Below are positions 37,971 to 46,517 of a stretch of DNA of 54,455 bases, in pieces. The DNA is from an uncultured Planctomycetales bacterium (GTDB lineage: Bacteria > Planctomycetota > Planctomycetia > Isosphaerales > Isosphaeraceae), in contig CAIYJE010000063.1 of NCBI GenBank assembly GCA_903926465.1, positions 1 through 54,455 of the forward strand. The letters are read 5' to 3'. The notes beneath the pieces are model-generated. The model did no database searches and was not told where the DNA came from. It saw nothing but the letters and a program-made list of their open reading frames with translations. The number at the start of each line of letters is the position of its first letter. Position 1 is the stretch's first letter. A program made the translations under genes and the position numbers.

Positions 37971-40586
37971 ATGATGAAGAAGACGATGGCAGCGTGGATG
38001 GCCGGTTTGTTGCTGGCCGCTGGTGGGCAGTCTGCCTCGGCCTGTTGGAAATGTGGTCACGGCGTTAAGGGTGGTCTTGTAGGCGGCTGCTCATATCATT
38101 CGGCCGGCGGTTTAGGCCTCGGTAACGGAAATAGTAACGCAGGTAGTTGGGGTACTGTTGGCGGAAATTCGGCTCCTGCCATCGCCAGCTACGGTGGCTC
38201 TTGCGGAGTGGCCTCGGTTGTGGCTCAGTCGGTTACCGAGTACCAGACCGTCGTCGATACGATTTTCGAACAGGTACCGGTCACCCAGTTGCAGACCCAG
38301 TACCGGACCGACTACCGCACCGAAACCTACCCGGTCACTCGCACCGTGGCGGAACAGGTGCCCGTCACCCAGATACAGACTCAGTACCGGACCGATTACC
38401 GTACTGAAACCGTCCCGGTCACCCGTACCGTAACCGAGCAGGTGCCTGTTACCACCACCCAGACCCAGTATCGGACCGACTACCGCACCGAGACCGTCCC
38501 GGTCACCCGCACCGTGGCCGAGCAGGTGCCCGTCACCCAGATGCAGACCCAGTACCGCACGGAACTCAAAACTGAGACCGTCCCGGTCACTCGCACCGTG
38601 GCTGAACAGGTGCCCGTCACCCAGATGCAGACCCAGTACCGCACTGAGGTTCGCACCGAGACCGTTCCGGTCACCCGCACTGTGACCGAGCAGGTGCCTG
38701 TTACCACCACCCAGACCCAGTACCGGACCGACTACCGCACCGAAACCGTTCCGGTCACCCGCACCGTGACCGAGCAGGTGCCTGTTACCACCACCCAGAC
38801 CCAGTACCGGACCGATTACCGTACCGAAACCGTTCCGGTCACGCAGACCGTTTCGGAAACGGTGAACGTTGCTCGGACGACCACGGTGATGGTTCCCCGG
38901 TCCCAGGTTGTGAATCAGCCGGTCACCCGCACGGTTTACCGCAACGTCACCCAGATGCAGAACCAGCAGCAGGCCTACACGGTCATGCAGTCAGTGACGA
39001 AGACCACCTACCAGCAGCGTCTGGTTCAGGACGTGACCACCAGGCTCGAAACCAGCCTGCAGCCCCAGACCTACGTTGAGCAGGTCCCTGTCACCACCTG
39101 CCGCCAGGTCATCGACGGTTACCAGACAGTTGCCGTGGCTTCCAACGGCACCGCTGGTGCTGGTGCGGCCAATGGCGGTGGCATCGCTGCCGGAACTTGC
39201 GGTTCTTGCGGCAAGCACATCTCCTTCTGCGGCCATGGCCTGCTGAAGAAGTGCGGCCACGGAACCCATGCCTTCAATGGTAGCTGTGGCGGAGCCGCTG
39301 GCGCTGGTGTTGCCGGTGCCGCTAATGGTGCCAACTGCGGCGTGAGCTATGTTTCTCAGCCAATCGTCCGGAACGTCAGCGAAACCAGCTACGTGAACCA
39401 GACCCGCACCCAGATGGTGCCGGTTCAGCGTCAGGTTCAGGTTCCAATCACCCGCACCGAGACCGTTCCGGTCAACGTCACCGTGATGGAGCCCAAGCAG
39501 GAAATTCGCACCGTTCAGGTGCCTGTGACCTCCACCGTCGCCGAACAGGTCACCGAGAATGTGGCTGTCACTCAGACCGTGATGGTTGCCGAACAGCGGA
39601 CCGACATGGTTCCTGAAGTTCGCACCCGTCAGGTGACCACCAACGTCTCCCGTCAGGTTCCAGTTCAGGTTCCCGTCCAGGTCCCTGTCACCACCTACCA
39701 GACCGTCGCCAAGCAGGTCACCGAAAACCAGACCCGCCAGGTTCCGGTTCAGGTTCCTGTTCAGGTGCCTGTTACCACCTACCAGACCGTCGCCAAGCAG
39801 GTCACCGAAAACCAGACCCGCCAGGTGCCTGTCACCACACCAGTTCAGGTCCCTGTCACGGTGCTGACCACCCAGTACAAGCAGGTCACCGAAAACCAGA
39901 CCCGTCAGGTTCCGGTTCAGACCGCCGTGCAGGTTCCTGTTACCGTGATGACAACCCAGACCCGCCAGGTTACCGAAAACCAGACCCGTCAGGTTCCGGT
40001 TCAGGTTCCTGTTCAGGTCCCTGTCACCACCTACCAGACCGTCGCCAAGCAGGTCACCGAAAACCAGACCCGCCAGGTTCCGGTTCAGACCGCCGTGCAG
40101 GTTCCGGTCACCGTGCTAACCACCCAGACCCGCCAGGTCACCGAAAACCAGACCCGTCAGGTTCCGGTTCAGGTTCCCGTGCAGGTCCCTGTCACCACCT
40201 ACCAGACCGTCGCCAAGCAGGTCACCCGTCAGGTTCCCGTCACCCGCACCGTGCTGGTTCCTACGGTCCAGCAGGTAATGGCACCTGCTGAAGGTGTTGT
40301 TTACGGCTCGGTTGAGGGAACTGTGATTGGTAACGGTTCGGTGGCTCCTTCCGCACAGACGCCAGCCGCTGCTCCAGCGGTTGCACCTGTTGCTGCTCCA
40401 GCTACAGCGGCTCAGGACAGTGTTCCTGCTGTTCCGGCTGCACCTGCTCCAGCTCCGGCTCCAGCCACTGCTGTTCCGGCTGCTCCAGCTCCAGTTGCTG
40501 ACGTGGTGAACGAAGTGAAAGCGGCTGTCACGGGTGAGGCTGTTCCTGCCGCTCCCGCTCCAGGCGCTGATGCTCCAAAGAACTGA
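37971..40586 (+). CDS. Exported repeat-rich surface protein (two blocks of 28-residue repeats)
   Basis: An 871-residue protein from the ATG at 37971 (CTGGAG upstream); a GTG at 37920 is less likely. Signal peptide about 1-25, then a short Cys/Gly segment (CWKCGHG). Block 1 (38268-38855) has seven 28-residue units of the type EQVPVT-x-x-QTQYRT-x-x-RTETVPVTRTV. A middle part has a second Cys/His/Gly patch (CGSCGKHISFCGHG). Block 2 (39648-40235) has about seven 28-residue units of the type TRQVPVQVPVQVPVTTYQ-TVAKQVTENQ. The tail is Ala/Pro-rich. Alternating V/T/Q patterns suggest stacked beta structure. It may relate to the Cys- and YTV-motif-bearing wall proteins reported from planctomycetes; that link is untested. 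Ends at a strong terminator. Confidence 0.8.
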   Translation: MMKKTMAAWMAGLLLAAGGQSASACWKCGHGVKGGLVGGCSYHSAGGLGLGNGNSNAGSWGTVGGNSAPAIASYGGSCGVASVVAQSVTEYQTVVDTIFEQVPVTQLQTQYRTDYRTETYPVTRTVAEQVPVTQIQTQYRTDYRTETVPVTRTVTEQVPVTTTQTQYRTDYRTETVPVTRTVAEQVPVTQMQTQYRTELKTETVPVTRTVAEQVPVTQMQTQYRTEVRTETVPVTRTVTEQVPVTTTQTQYRTDYRTETVPVTRTVTEQVPVTTTQTQYRTDYRTETVPVTQTVSETVNVARTTTVMVPRSQVVNQPVTRTVYRNVTQMQNQQQAYTVMQSVTKTTYQQRLVQDVTTRLETSLQPQTYVEQVPVTTCRQVIDGYQTVAVASNGTAGAGAANGGGIAAGTCGSCGKHISFCGHGLLKKCGHGTHAFNGSCGGAAGAGVAGAANGANCGVSYVSQPIVRNVSETSYVNQTRTQMVPVQRQVQVPITRTETVPVNVTVMEPKQEIRTVQVPVTSTVAEQVTENVAVTQTVMVAEQRTDMVPEVRTRQVTTNVSRQVPVQVPVQVPVTTYQTVAKQVTENQTRQVPVQVPVQVPVTTYQTVAKQVTENQTRQVPVTTPVQVPVTVLTTQYKQVTENQTRQVPVQTAVQVPVTVMTTQTRQVTENQTRQVPVQVPVQVPVTTYQTVAKQVTENQTRQVPVQTAVQVPVTVLTTQTRQVTENQTRQVPVQVPVQVPVTTYQTVAKQVTRQVPVTRTVLVPTVQQVMAPAEGVVYGSVEGTVIGNGSVAPSAQTPAAAPAVAPVAAPATAAQDSVPAVPAAPAPAPAPATAVPAAPAPVADVVNEVKAAVTGEAVPAAPAPGADAPKN
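38268..38855 (+). repeat. Seven tandem 84-bp coding repeats, block 1
   Basis: Seven in-frame copies of 84 bp with no insertions or deletions (588 bp exactly), each encoding EQVPVT(Q/T)-x-QTQYRT-x-x-(R/K)TET-x-PVT-x-TV plus one residue. Units alternate between TQM/TQI and TTT variants, suggesting duplication of unit pairs. DNA identity between copies is high, so the array is young or homogenised by recombination. Confidence 0.92.
39648..40235 (+). repeat. About seven tandem 84-bp coding repeats, block 2
   Basis: In-frame 84-bp units encoding (T/S)RQVPVQ-x-x-VQVPVT, then TYQTVAK or a VLTTQ-type variant, then QVTENQ; the seventh unit loses its last three residues. The sequence differs from block 1 but the period is the same, 28 residues. 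Units with TTYQTVAK and units with TV(L/M)TTQT(R) are interspersed. Confidence 0.9.
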
Positions 40587-40620
40587 TCGGAATCTCATTC
40601 CGATCGTGAGTTGAACCAGA

Positions 40621-40650
40621 CCCCCGGGACCTAGTCCTGGGGGTTTTTTA
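40621..40650 (+). terminator. Strong Rho-independent terminator of the repeat-protein gene
   Basis: CCCCCGGGAC and GTCCTGGGGG form a 10-bp GC-rich stem (one G-T pair) with a CTA loop, followed by TTTTTT. It begins 34 bases after the stop codon. Confidence 0.92.
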
Positions 40651-40971
40651 TTTCCCAATGGCAATCGAAGCAAGTTACTCGTTAAGCTAAACGCGGTACG
40701 GTTGTAATCCGTTCGCACCTTTGATCAAGTCACAGCTTCGCCTGCGATCGCGCAATCAAAAGGCTTGGGTGGCTTCACCACTCATTACTCCCGAGCCGGT
40801 TCTGGTCTGTTGACCCCTCAGTCTATCTAGGGATCTGGTCGCTGCCGTCCTCACGGCCTAAAACGCACAGATGTCCAGAATCTGACAGTTCACTTGCTCC
40901 ACCAGATCAACCTGGCCGTCAATCCTGGCAAACGGTCTCACTGCAGGCTGTGCTCTTTCAGGGGTCAAAGC
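40651..40971. other. Intergenic region before the sigma factor gene
   Basis: Nothing coding. The frame upstream of the sigma factor start is open from 40894 but reads as non-protein. No promoter pair or palindromic operator was recognised. Confidence 0.4.
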
Positions 40972-41583
40972 ATGTCACGCGAGACTGAACTCGATCGCCT
41001 GATGACCCTGGCTTCCGAAGGGGACGCGCAGGCTCGCCAGCAACTGCTCAACCGCTACCGAGAACCGTTACGCCGCATGGTGGCGAATCGTCTCGATCCT
41101 CGGGTCTCCTCACGCGTCGATGCCTCTGACGTGGTTCAAGATACCTTGATCGAGGCCACTCGCCGGATGGAGGACTTTCTCGAACGCCGACCGATCGCGT
41201 TCCCCGCTTGGCTCCGGCAAATTGCCACCGAACGGATTATCGACGCCCATCGCCGGCATGTTGGCTCCCAGCGCAGAAGCGTGACTCGTGAGATCCGCGA
41301 ACCCTCGGTGCGCGATCAGTCGGCCTCAAGATTAGTCCATCTCTTGCTGGACAATCAAACGAGCCCGAGCGGCCAGTTAATGCGTCGCGAACGGCTGGAC
41401 CGGGTTCGTGCAGCCCTCTCAGCGCTCAAGCCCCATGATCGGGAAGTGCTCGAATTGCGTCACCTCGACCAGATGTCGATCCTTGAAATTGCCGAAACCC
41501 TCGGCCTGACAGAAGCGGCTGTCAAATCTCGCCTGCTTCGTGGCTTGATTCGTCTGCGTGCAGAGCTTGAAACCAGGACCTGA
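40972..41583 (+). CDS. ECF-type RNA polymerase sigma factor
   Basis: A 203-residue protein from the ATG at 40972 (AGGGG upstream). Region 2 runs from LLNRYREPLRRMVANRLDPR through DASDVVQDTLIEATRRME to FPAWLRQIATERIIDAHRRH; region 4 is HDREVLELRHLDQMS, with the helix-turn-helix ILEIAETLGLTEAAVKSRLL. The linker is short with no region 3, as in ECF factors. The RLDPR...DASDVVQ and FPAWLRQIA patterns are those of the ECF groups common in planctomycetes, which often work with Ser/Thr kinases instead of a classical anti-sigma factor. No anti-sigma gene is adjacent; a receptor kinase is encoded 3.6 kb upstream. Confidence 0.88.
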   Translation: MSRETELDRLMTLASEGDAQARQQLLNRYREPLRRMVANRLDPRVSSRVDASDVVQDTLIEATRRMEDFLERRPIAFPAWLRQIATERIIDAHRRHVGSQRRSVTREIREPSVRDQSASRLVHLLLDNQTSPSGQLMRRERLDRVRAALSALKPHDREVLELRHLDQMSILEIAETLGLTEAAVKSRLLRGLIRLRAELETRT

Positions 41584-41762
41584 TCTCCAAACTCGGAGTT
41601 CCTGAACCAGATCCAGGAATCTCCTGGCGGCCTGGTCGACGTCTTGCCTTGGGGCATTGCATGACACATGCCAAGCATGGGTAAAGCCAGAATCCGTGCC
41701 TAGCCAATCGAATACCAGCGCCGGCACCACGATCCATCTCCAGACTCCAACGAATGGTTCGG

Positions 41763-41783
41763 GCCTGGCGCAGGCGGCTTTTT
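41763..41783 (+). terminator. Short terminator hairpin
   Basis: GCCTG-GCG-CAGGC followed after two bases by CTTTTT. It lies 180 bases past the sigma factor stop and 120 before the FIST gene. The stem has only 5 bp, so the call is moderate. The rest of 41584-41903 holds no gene. Confidence 0.5.
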
Positions 41784-41903
41784 ACCAACGATCTCCTCTG
41801 GTCAGGCTGCCGGAATTTTCACGGCTAAGGTAGGATCAATCAAGATCTCTACCGATCTCCGCAACCCTCTACCATTGCCGAGTTTTCCTAATAAAGGTTC
41901 CCT

Positions 41904-43058
41904 ATGCACGCCACGTCCATCCTTTCCATTCTGGAAAATCCTGGTGCGGCCATCCAGGACGTGGTTGAACGGCTCGGCAAGGAACCCGGGCCACAGCCCT
42001 TTGATCTGGCGGTTGTCTTTGTATCGCCCCATCACGCCGAGACGCTTGGCCCACTCGCCCAGGTCCTGAAAGAAACCGGCCTGGTCACACATATCCTGGG
42101 CGTAACGGGAGAAACGATCGTCGGCCAGGATCACGAAATCGAAAACGCTCCAGCCATCAGCCTATGGGCCATCCGATTTCCCCAGGGAGTAACCGTGACC
42201 CCGGTCCGTCTCGAAGCAACTCGACAGGGTCTTACAGGCTGGCCTCCTGAAACCCTGGCCCAGCATCCCACCAATCAGATCCTCATCCTGCTTGCCGATC
42301 CATTCTCATTCCCAACCGATGAATGGCTTGCGTCACTCAATACCGAGAAGCCAGCGCTCCAGGTTGTGGGGGGCAACGCCAGTGGTGGACATCAGCCTGG
42401 AAACAACCGGCTGGCGCTGGGATCAGAGATCTGGGAAACAGGAGCCGTTGGGGTTCTTATTGAAGGACCGGTTCGGATCAGGACGGTGGTTAGCCAGGGA
42501 TGCCGACCAATCGGCCACCCCCTGATCGTGACCCGCACCGAGAAAAACCTGGTGCGGGAACTGGGCCGCCGGCCTGCGCTTGAGGTCTTCCAAGAAATCT
42601 TCGAAGACCTCGAACCGAGCGATCAGCGGCGGGTTCTGACGGGGCTTCACCTTGGCCGTGTGATCAATGAGTACCAGGAACGATTCAACCGTGGCGACTT
42701 CCTGGTCCGGAATGTTCTGGGGGCCACCGAGGAAGGCGCGATCGCTATCACAGACCAGTTGCGAGTGGGCCAGACAGTCCAATTCCACGTGCGTGATGCC
42801 GACTCTGCCGACGAAGATCTTCGTGAATTACTCCTTTCTGCCCAAAACTCCAAGCCGGCCGCAGCACTCCTTTTCTCCTGTAACGGCCGCGGCACTCGTC
42901 TGTTCAACAGCGCAGATCACGACGTCTCGTTGATTCACGAAATCCTGGGAAAGATCCCTGTGGCCGGCTTCTTCGCCATGGGTGAAATTGGCCCAATCGG
43001 TGGTCGAAACTTCCTCCACGGTTTTACGGCCAGTATCGTGCTTTTCGAGTCTGAATGA
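41904..43058 (+). CDS. FIST-domain sensory protein
   Basis: A 384-residue protein with AAAGG 8 bases upstream of the ATG. FIST_N: FDLAVVFVSPHHAETLGPL, HILGVTGETIVGQDHEIE, GGNASGGHQPGNNRLAL and AVGVLIEGP. FIST_C: LVRNVLGATEEGAIAI, ALLFSCNGRGTRLF and VAGFFAMGEIGPIGG. FIST domains bind small ligands, amino acids being suggested, and are normally fused to or encoded near signalling outputs; here the protein is free-standing with no output domain. Its stop overlaps the start of the alpha/beta hydrolase by 4 bases, so the two are made together and may work together. Cytoplasmic. Confidence 0.88.
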   Translation: MHATSILSILENPGAAIQDVVERLGKEPGPQPFDLAVVFVSPHHAETLGPLAQVLKETGLVTHILGVTGETIVGQDHEIENAPAISLWAIRFPQGVTVTPVRLEATRQGLTGWPPETLAQHPTNQILILLADPFSFPTDEWLASLNTEKPALQVVGGNASGGHQPGNNRLALGSEIWETGAVGVLIEGPVRIRTVVSQGCRPIGHPLIVTRTEKNLVRELGRRPALEVFQEIFEDLEPSDQRRVLTGLHLGRVINEYQERFNRGDFLVRNVLGATEEGAIAITDQLRVGQTVQFHVRDADSADEDLRELLLSAQNSKPAAALLFSCNGRGTRLFNSADHDVSLIHEILGKIPVAGFFAMGEIGPIGGRNFLHGFTASIVLFESE

Positions 43059-44140
43059 GTGACCGGCTCATGAAACCTCAACGCGGAACCACGTCACCAA
43101 ACCAGGAACCAGGCCGTCCAACCACATCCACGCGGTTGGACGCCGATCAACCGGCCCCAATCTTGTTCGACGGCGAACACCAGCCGATTACCACCCGCAA
43201 TTCCTGGGAAGTGCAACGGAAGTCGCTGATCTCGGCCTGGGAAGCGGCACTTGGCGCAGCTCCCAGCAAACCCGATAACCGGGAAATCGAGGTGCTTGAG
43301 CAAGAACTTTTGCCCGAGCACTCGGTCATTCGAGAGCGAATCCAGTACCAGGTCGAGCCAGGGTTTACCACCCAGGTCTATCGCCTTGCCCCCATCAAGC
43401 CCACCACGGGCCCACGACCAGGCTGCCTCGTATTTCACTCCACGGTAGATCACACCATTCGCCAACCGGCCGGTCTTGAAGGGCCGCCTGAACTCCACCT
43501 GGGACTTCAGCTGGCTCAACTCGGGATGATTGCCCTCTGTCCTATGAATTTTCTCTGGCGGTTCGGAACCGGTCCCGACAAGTTCCAGCAAGCCGTAGCC
43601 TGGCATCAAGAGCAGCACCCAGAATCAACCGGTATGGCTCTCATGCTCCACGAAGCTCGTATCGCGCTTGATGTTTTGCGGCGCGACTCCAGGGTGGAAG
43701 GGGCACGTATCGGCGCGATCGGCCACTCTCTGGGAGCCAAGGAAGTGCTTTACCTGGCCGCATTCGAACCACAGATCCACGCTGCTGTCTTCAGCGAAGG
43801 GGGACTCGCCCTCCCAGACTCAAACTGGGACGCCCCCTGGTACCTAGGCCCTCAGGTTCGCCGCCCTGGTTTTCCGCTCGACCATGGCCGACTGCTGGCA
43901 CTCATTGCGCCTCGACCGTTCCTTGTGATTGGAGGCGATTCGGCAGACGGCGATCGAACCTGGCCGACCATTGAGGCGTGTCGGCCGGTCTGGGATCTTT
44001 ACCCCAGAACCGATTCTGGTCCCGGCCAGGCCAGATCCGAGAGTTTGCTTGGCTTCCTGAACCACCACGGCGGCCACCAGCTTCCATCCCAGGCACACGA
44101 TCATGCGCTGGCCTGGCTGCAGTCGCATCTGGGGTCGTGA
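43055..44140 (+). CDS. Alpha/beta hydrolase (dienelactone hydrolase/acetyl xylan esterase-like)
   Basis: A 361-residue protein with no signal peptide. The nucleophile elbow is IGHSLGAKE (Ser225); candidate acid residues are in IGGDSADGDR (Asp294/Asp297) and the His in LNHHGGHQLP (His337/His340). The core resembles dienelactone-hydrolase-type and acetyl xylan esterase-type family members common in planctomycetes, which often carry Tat or Sec leaders; this one does not. The first 90 residues are extra and unassigned. Its ATG overlaps the FIST stop (ATGA), implying coupled translation. Substrate unknown, probably an ester. Confidence 0.82.
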   Translation: MSDRLMKPQRGTTSPNQEPGRPTTSTRLDADQPAPILFDGEHQPITTRNSWEVQRKSLISAWEAALGAAPSKPDNREIEVLEQELLPEHSVIRERIQYQVEPGFTTQVYRLAPIKPTTGPRPGCLVFHSTVDHTIRQPAGLEGPPELHLGLQLAQLGMIALCPMNFLWRFGTGPDKFQQAVAWHQEQHPESTGMALMLHEARIALDVLRRDSRVEGARIGAIGHSLGAKEVLYLAAFEPQIHAAVFSEGGLALPDSNWDAPWYLGPQVRRPGFPLDHGRLLALIAPRPFLVIGGDSADGDRTWPTIEACRPVWDLYPRTDSGPGQARSESLLGFLNHHGGHQLPSQAHDHALAWLQSHLGS

Positions 44141-44281
44141 CCAATTTGGCGGATGGGAGCTAACCCGGTCCAAGGTGAAGAACGGCTGAAACAAGCAATA
44201 ATGCGACGGAATCGGCCCCCCACCTGACCCGATGGATCGTGAATGGGACTTGTTGTTCGGGAGCCGACTGACTAAGATTCC

Positions 44282-44311
44282 TTGTCCGGTCGGGCTTGAC
44301 GGTCATACTAT
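44282..44311 (+). promoter_or_regulatory. Candidate promoter for typA
   Basis: TTGTCC (44282-44287) and TACTAT (44306-44311) are separated by 18 bases, a partial match to sigma-70-type -35/-10 boxes, 57 bases ahead of the typA start. Planctomycete promoters are poorly defined, so this is tentative. Confidence 0.3.
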
Positions 44312-44368
44312 GCGCGCTTCGAATGCTCGGCACGCGCTCCGCCCGACGACACTCACCAGCGACCGAAC

Positions 44369-46204
44369 ATGAAGAGCCGCAACGATATCCGCAACGTCGC
44401 CATCATCGCACACGTCGACCACGGCAAGACCACTCTGGTGGATGCCTTGCTCAGGCAATCGGGTCAGTACCGATCCAGCCAGCTTCAGGGAGATTGCATT
44501 CTTGATTCCAATCCCCAAGAGCGGGAACGCGGAATTACGATTCTTGCCAAAAATATTGCCATCACCTATGGCGAGATCAAGATCAACGTCATTGACACAC
44601 CGGGCCACGCCGACTTCGGTGGCGAGGTCGAGCGCACATTGGCGATGGCCGATGGAGCGTTGCTGCTGGTCGATTCGTTTGAAGGCCCAATGCCTCAAAC
44701 CAAATACGTGCTTCGCAAGGCGTTTGCCTCAAACTTGAGGCCGATTGTTGTCATCAACAAGATCGACCGCCCCGATGCCCGTGCCGACGAAGTCTTGAAC
44801 GAAATCTTCGACACCTTCGTCGAACTCGGTGCCAATGAAGAACAGCTCGAGTTTCCTTACATCTTTGCCTCGGGCCGTGGTGGCTTCGCCTCGCATGACC
44901 CCAAGGCCACCGGTGGCGATATCAAGCCGCTCCTCGATCTGATCGTGGAGAAAGTGCCGCCGCCACAGGTTCGTCCTGATGATCCGTTGCAGATTCTCTG
45001 CACCACACTCGACTTCTCCGAATTTGTGGGCCGTATTGCGATCGGCCGCATCAGCGCTGGTGAGATTCGCCGCGGTCAGCGCCTGGCTCTGATGAAAGCC
45101 GACAATGTGGTTCTGAACGGAACCGCCGATCGCGTTCTGGTGTTCGACAAGCTCGGCCGTGTTGAAGTTGAGAAGGCCGAAGCTGGTGATATTGTGGCGG
45201 TGGTTGGGCTTGCCAGCGTGGACATTGGAGACACCATTGCCTCCGCAGAAAACCCCGTCGCCCTGCCGCGTATCGAGGTTGACGAACCGACCCTGAGCAT
45301 GCTCTTCACGGTGAACAACTCGCCCCTCTGCGGCGAGGGACAGTTCCTGACCTCACGCCACATTCTGGACCGGCTCAACCGAGAGCTCCAATCCAACGTG
45401 GCCTTGCGGGTGGAGCCGTCGGAAGATCGAGATGCGTTCCAGGTTTCCGGGCGCGGTCTACTCCACCTGGGTGTGCTTATCGAAAGCATGCGTCGGGAAG
45501 GGTTCGAGCTCTCAGTCGGCAAGCCTCAGGTCATCATGAAGGACATCGACGGCGTCCTGCATGAACCGGTGGAATATCTGGTCATCGACGTTCCCCACGG
45601 CCAGATGGGCCCGGTGATGGAACTGGTGGGGGCCCGCAAGGGGGAAATCTCCAAGATGGAGAGCAAGGGAGCCTACTCCCACTGTGAATTCGTGATTCCC
45701 GCCCGTGGTCTCATCGGCCTCCGAAGCCGCCTGATGAGCGGCACCCAGGGCGAGGCAATCATGCACCACAACTTCCACGGCTACCAGCCGTTCAAGGGCC
45801 AGATTCCTCGCCGCTCCAACGGCGTGATGATCTCCATGCTTCGCGGTGAGGCCGTGGCCTTCGCGCTCGACAGCCTTCAGGAACGCGCCACCATGTTCGT
45901 TGCCCCCGGAGACGAAGTCTACGAGGGAATGGTTGTGGGTGAACACGTCCGCGAAAACGATTTGGTCGTCAATCCAATCAAAGAGAAGAAGCTCACGAAC
46001 ATGCGAGCTTCCGGCTCTGACAAGAACGTACTGCTCAAGCCGCCCCGCCAGATCAGCCTTGAGTATGCCCTGGAATACATCGAAGAGGATGAACTCGTCG
46101 AGATCACACCCACCAAGATCCGCTTGCGCAAGCGAATGCTAACCGAAGAAGAACGCAAGCGATCGGACCGTAAATCGGCCAGTCGCGCCGCAGCCATGTC
46201 TTGA
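44369..46204 (+). CDS. typA: Translational GTPase TypA/BipA
   Basis: A 611-residue protein of normal family length. G motifs: AHVDHGKTT (14-22), the switch segment ERERGITILAKN, DTPGHADFGGEVER and NKIDRPDAR. Domain II (LDFSEFVGRIAIGRI), the EF-G-like domains III and V (GRGLLHLGVLIESMRREGFE) and the TypA-specific C-terminal domain (SRLMSGTQGEAIMHHNF) are all present. TypA/BipA binds ribosomes and supports 50S assembly and stress or cold adaptation. Single gene, with its own candidate promoter and a strong palindromic terminator 28 bases after the stop. Confident on full-length similarity. Confidence 0.97.
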   Translation: MKSRNDIRNVAIIAHVDHGKTTLVDALLRQSGQYRSSQLQGDCILDSNPQERERGITILAKNIAITYGEIKINVIDTPGHADFGGEVERTLAMADGALLLVDSFEGPMPQTKYVLRKAFASNLRPIVVINKIDRPDARADEVLNEIFDTFVELGANEEQLEFPYIFASGRGGFASHDPKATGGDIKPLLDLIVEKVPPPQVRPDDPLQILCTTLDFSEFVGRIAIGRISAGEIRRGQRLALMKADNVVLNGTADRVLVFDKLGRVEVEKAEAGDIVAVVGLASVDIGDTIASAENPVALPRIEVDEPTLSMLFTVNNSPLCGEGQFLTSRHILDRLNRELQSNVALRVEPSEDRDAFQVSGRGLLHLGVLIESMRREGFELSVGKPQVIMKDIDGVLHEPVEYLVIDVPHGQMGPVMELVGARKGEISKMESKGAYSHCEFVIPARGLIGLRSRLMSGTQGEAIMHHNFHGYQPFKGQIPRRSNGVMISMLRGEAVAFALDSLQERATMFVAPGDEVYEGMVVGEHVRENDLVVNPIKEKKLTNMRASGSDKNVLLKPPRQISLEYALEYIEEDELVEITPTKIRLRKRMLTEEERKRSDRKSASRAAAMS

Positions 46205-46232
46205 GCCATGGGCTTCTAGAGATTGATCGGGT

Positions 46233-46283
46233 CATAAAACCAGTAAGCCGGCGAGGACCTCTCGCCGGCTTACTGGTTTTATG
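46233..46283. terminator. Perfect palindromic terminator between typA and the DUF3472 gene
   Basis: 23-base arms (46233-46255 and 46261-46283) are exact complements around a GACCT loop. The left arm begins CATAAAACC and the right ends GGTTTTATG, so T-rich ends are present on both strands. It serves the convergent typA (+) and DUF3472 (-) genes. The rest of 46205-46517 holds no gene. Confidence 0.9.
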
Positions 46284-46517
46284 ACGGTTCATGTTTGCGT
46301 TGTGCCCCGGTTGCCAAGACGAGCCCGAGTCGCAAGCGAGTGAAGCTCTGGTTTCCCCAGGAAGGACAGGTCAATTTGCCCCCCCAAAATCGATGGGGGC
46401 TAGGTCGTTCAGCAAGAAATCCTTGCGCTTCGAGCTTGAATATCCCCTCAACCACCTTCCCAGGTTGGGTGGAACGCAAATGAAAAACGCGGTAATCACT
46501 TGGCGAGCGTTCCAAGC

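Noticed and set aside
38268-40235. Considered a CRISPR-like or iteron array because of regular direct repeats
   Set aside because: Repeats are contiguous, multiples of three, without spacers, and lie fully within a coding frame.
38147-40718. Several long open frames in other frames of the repeat protein, on both strands
   Set aside because: They mirror the 84-bp repeats (no stops in one unit means none in any) and encode improbable Trp/Cys/Arg- or Ser-rich text; the signal peptide and ribosome-binding site support only the frame at 37971-40586.
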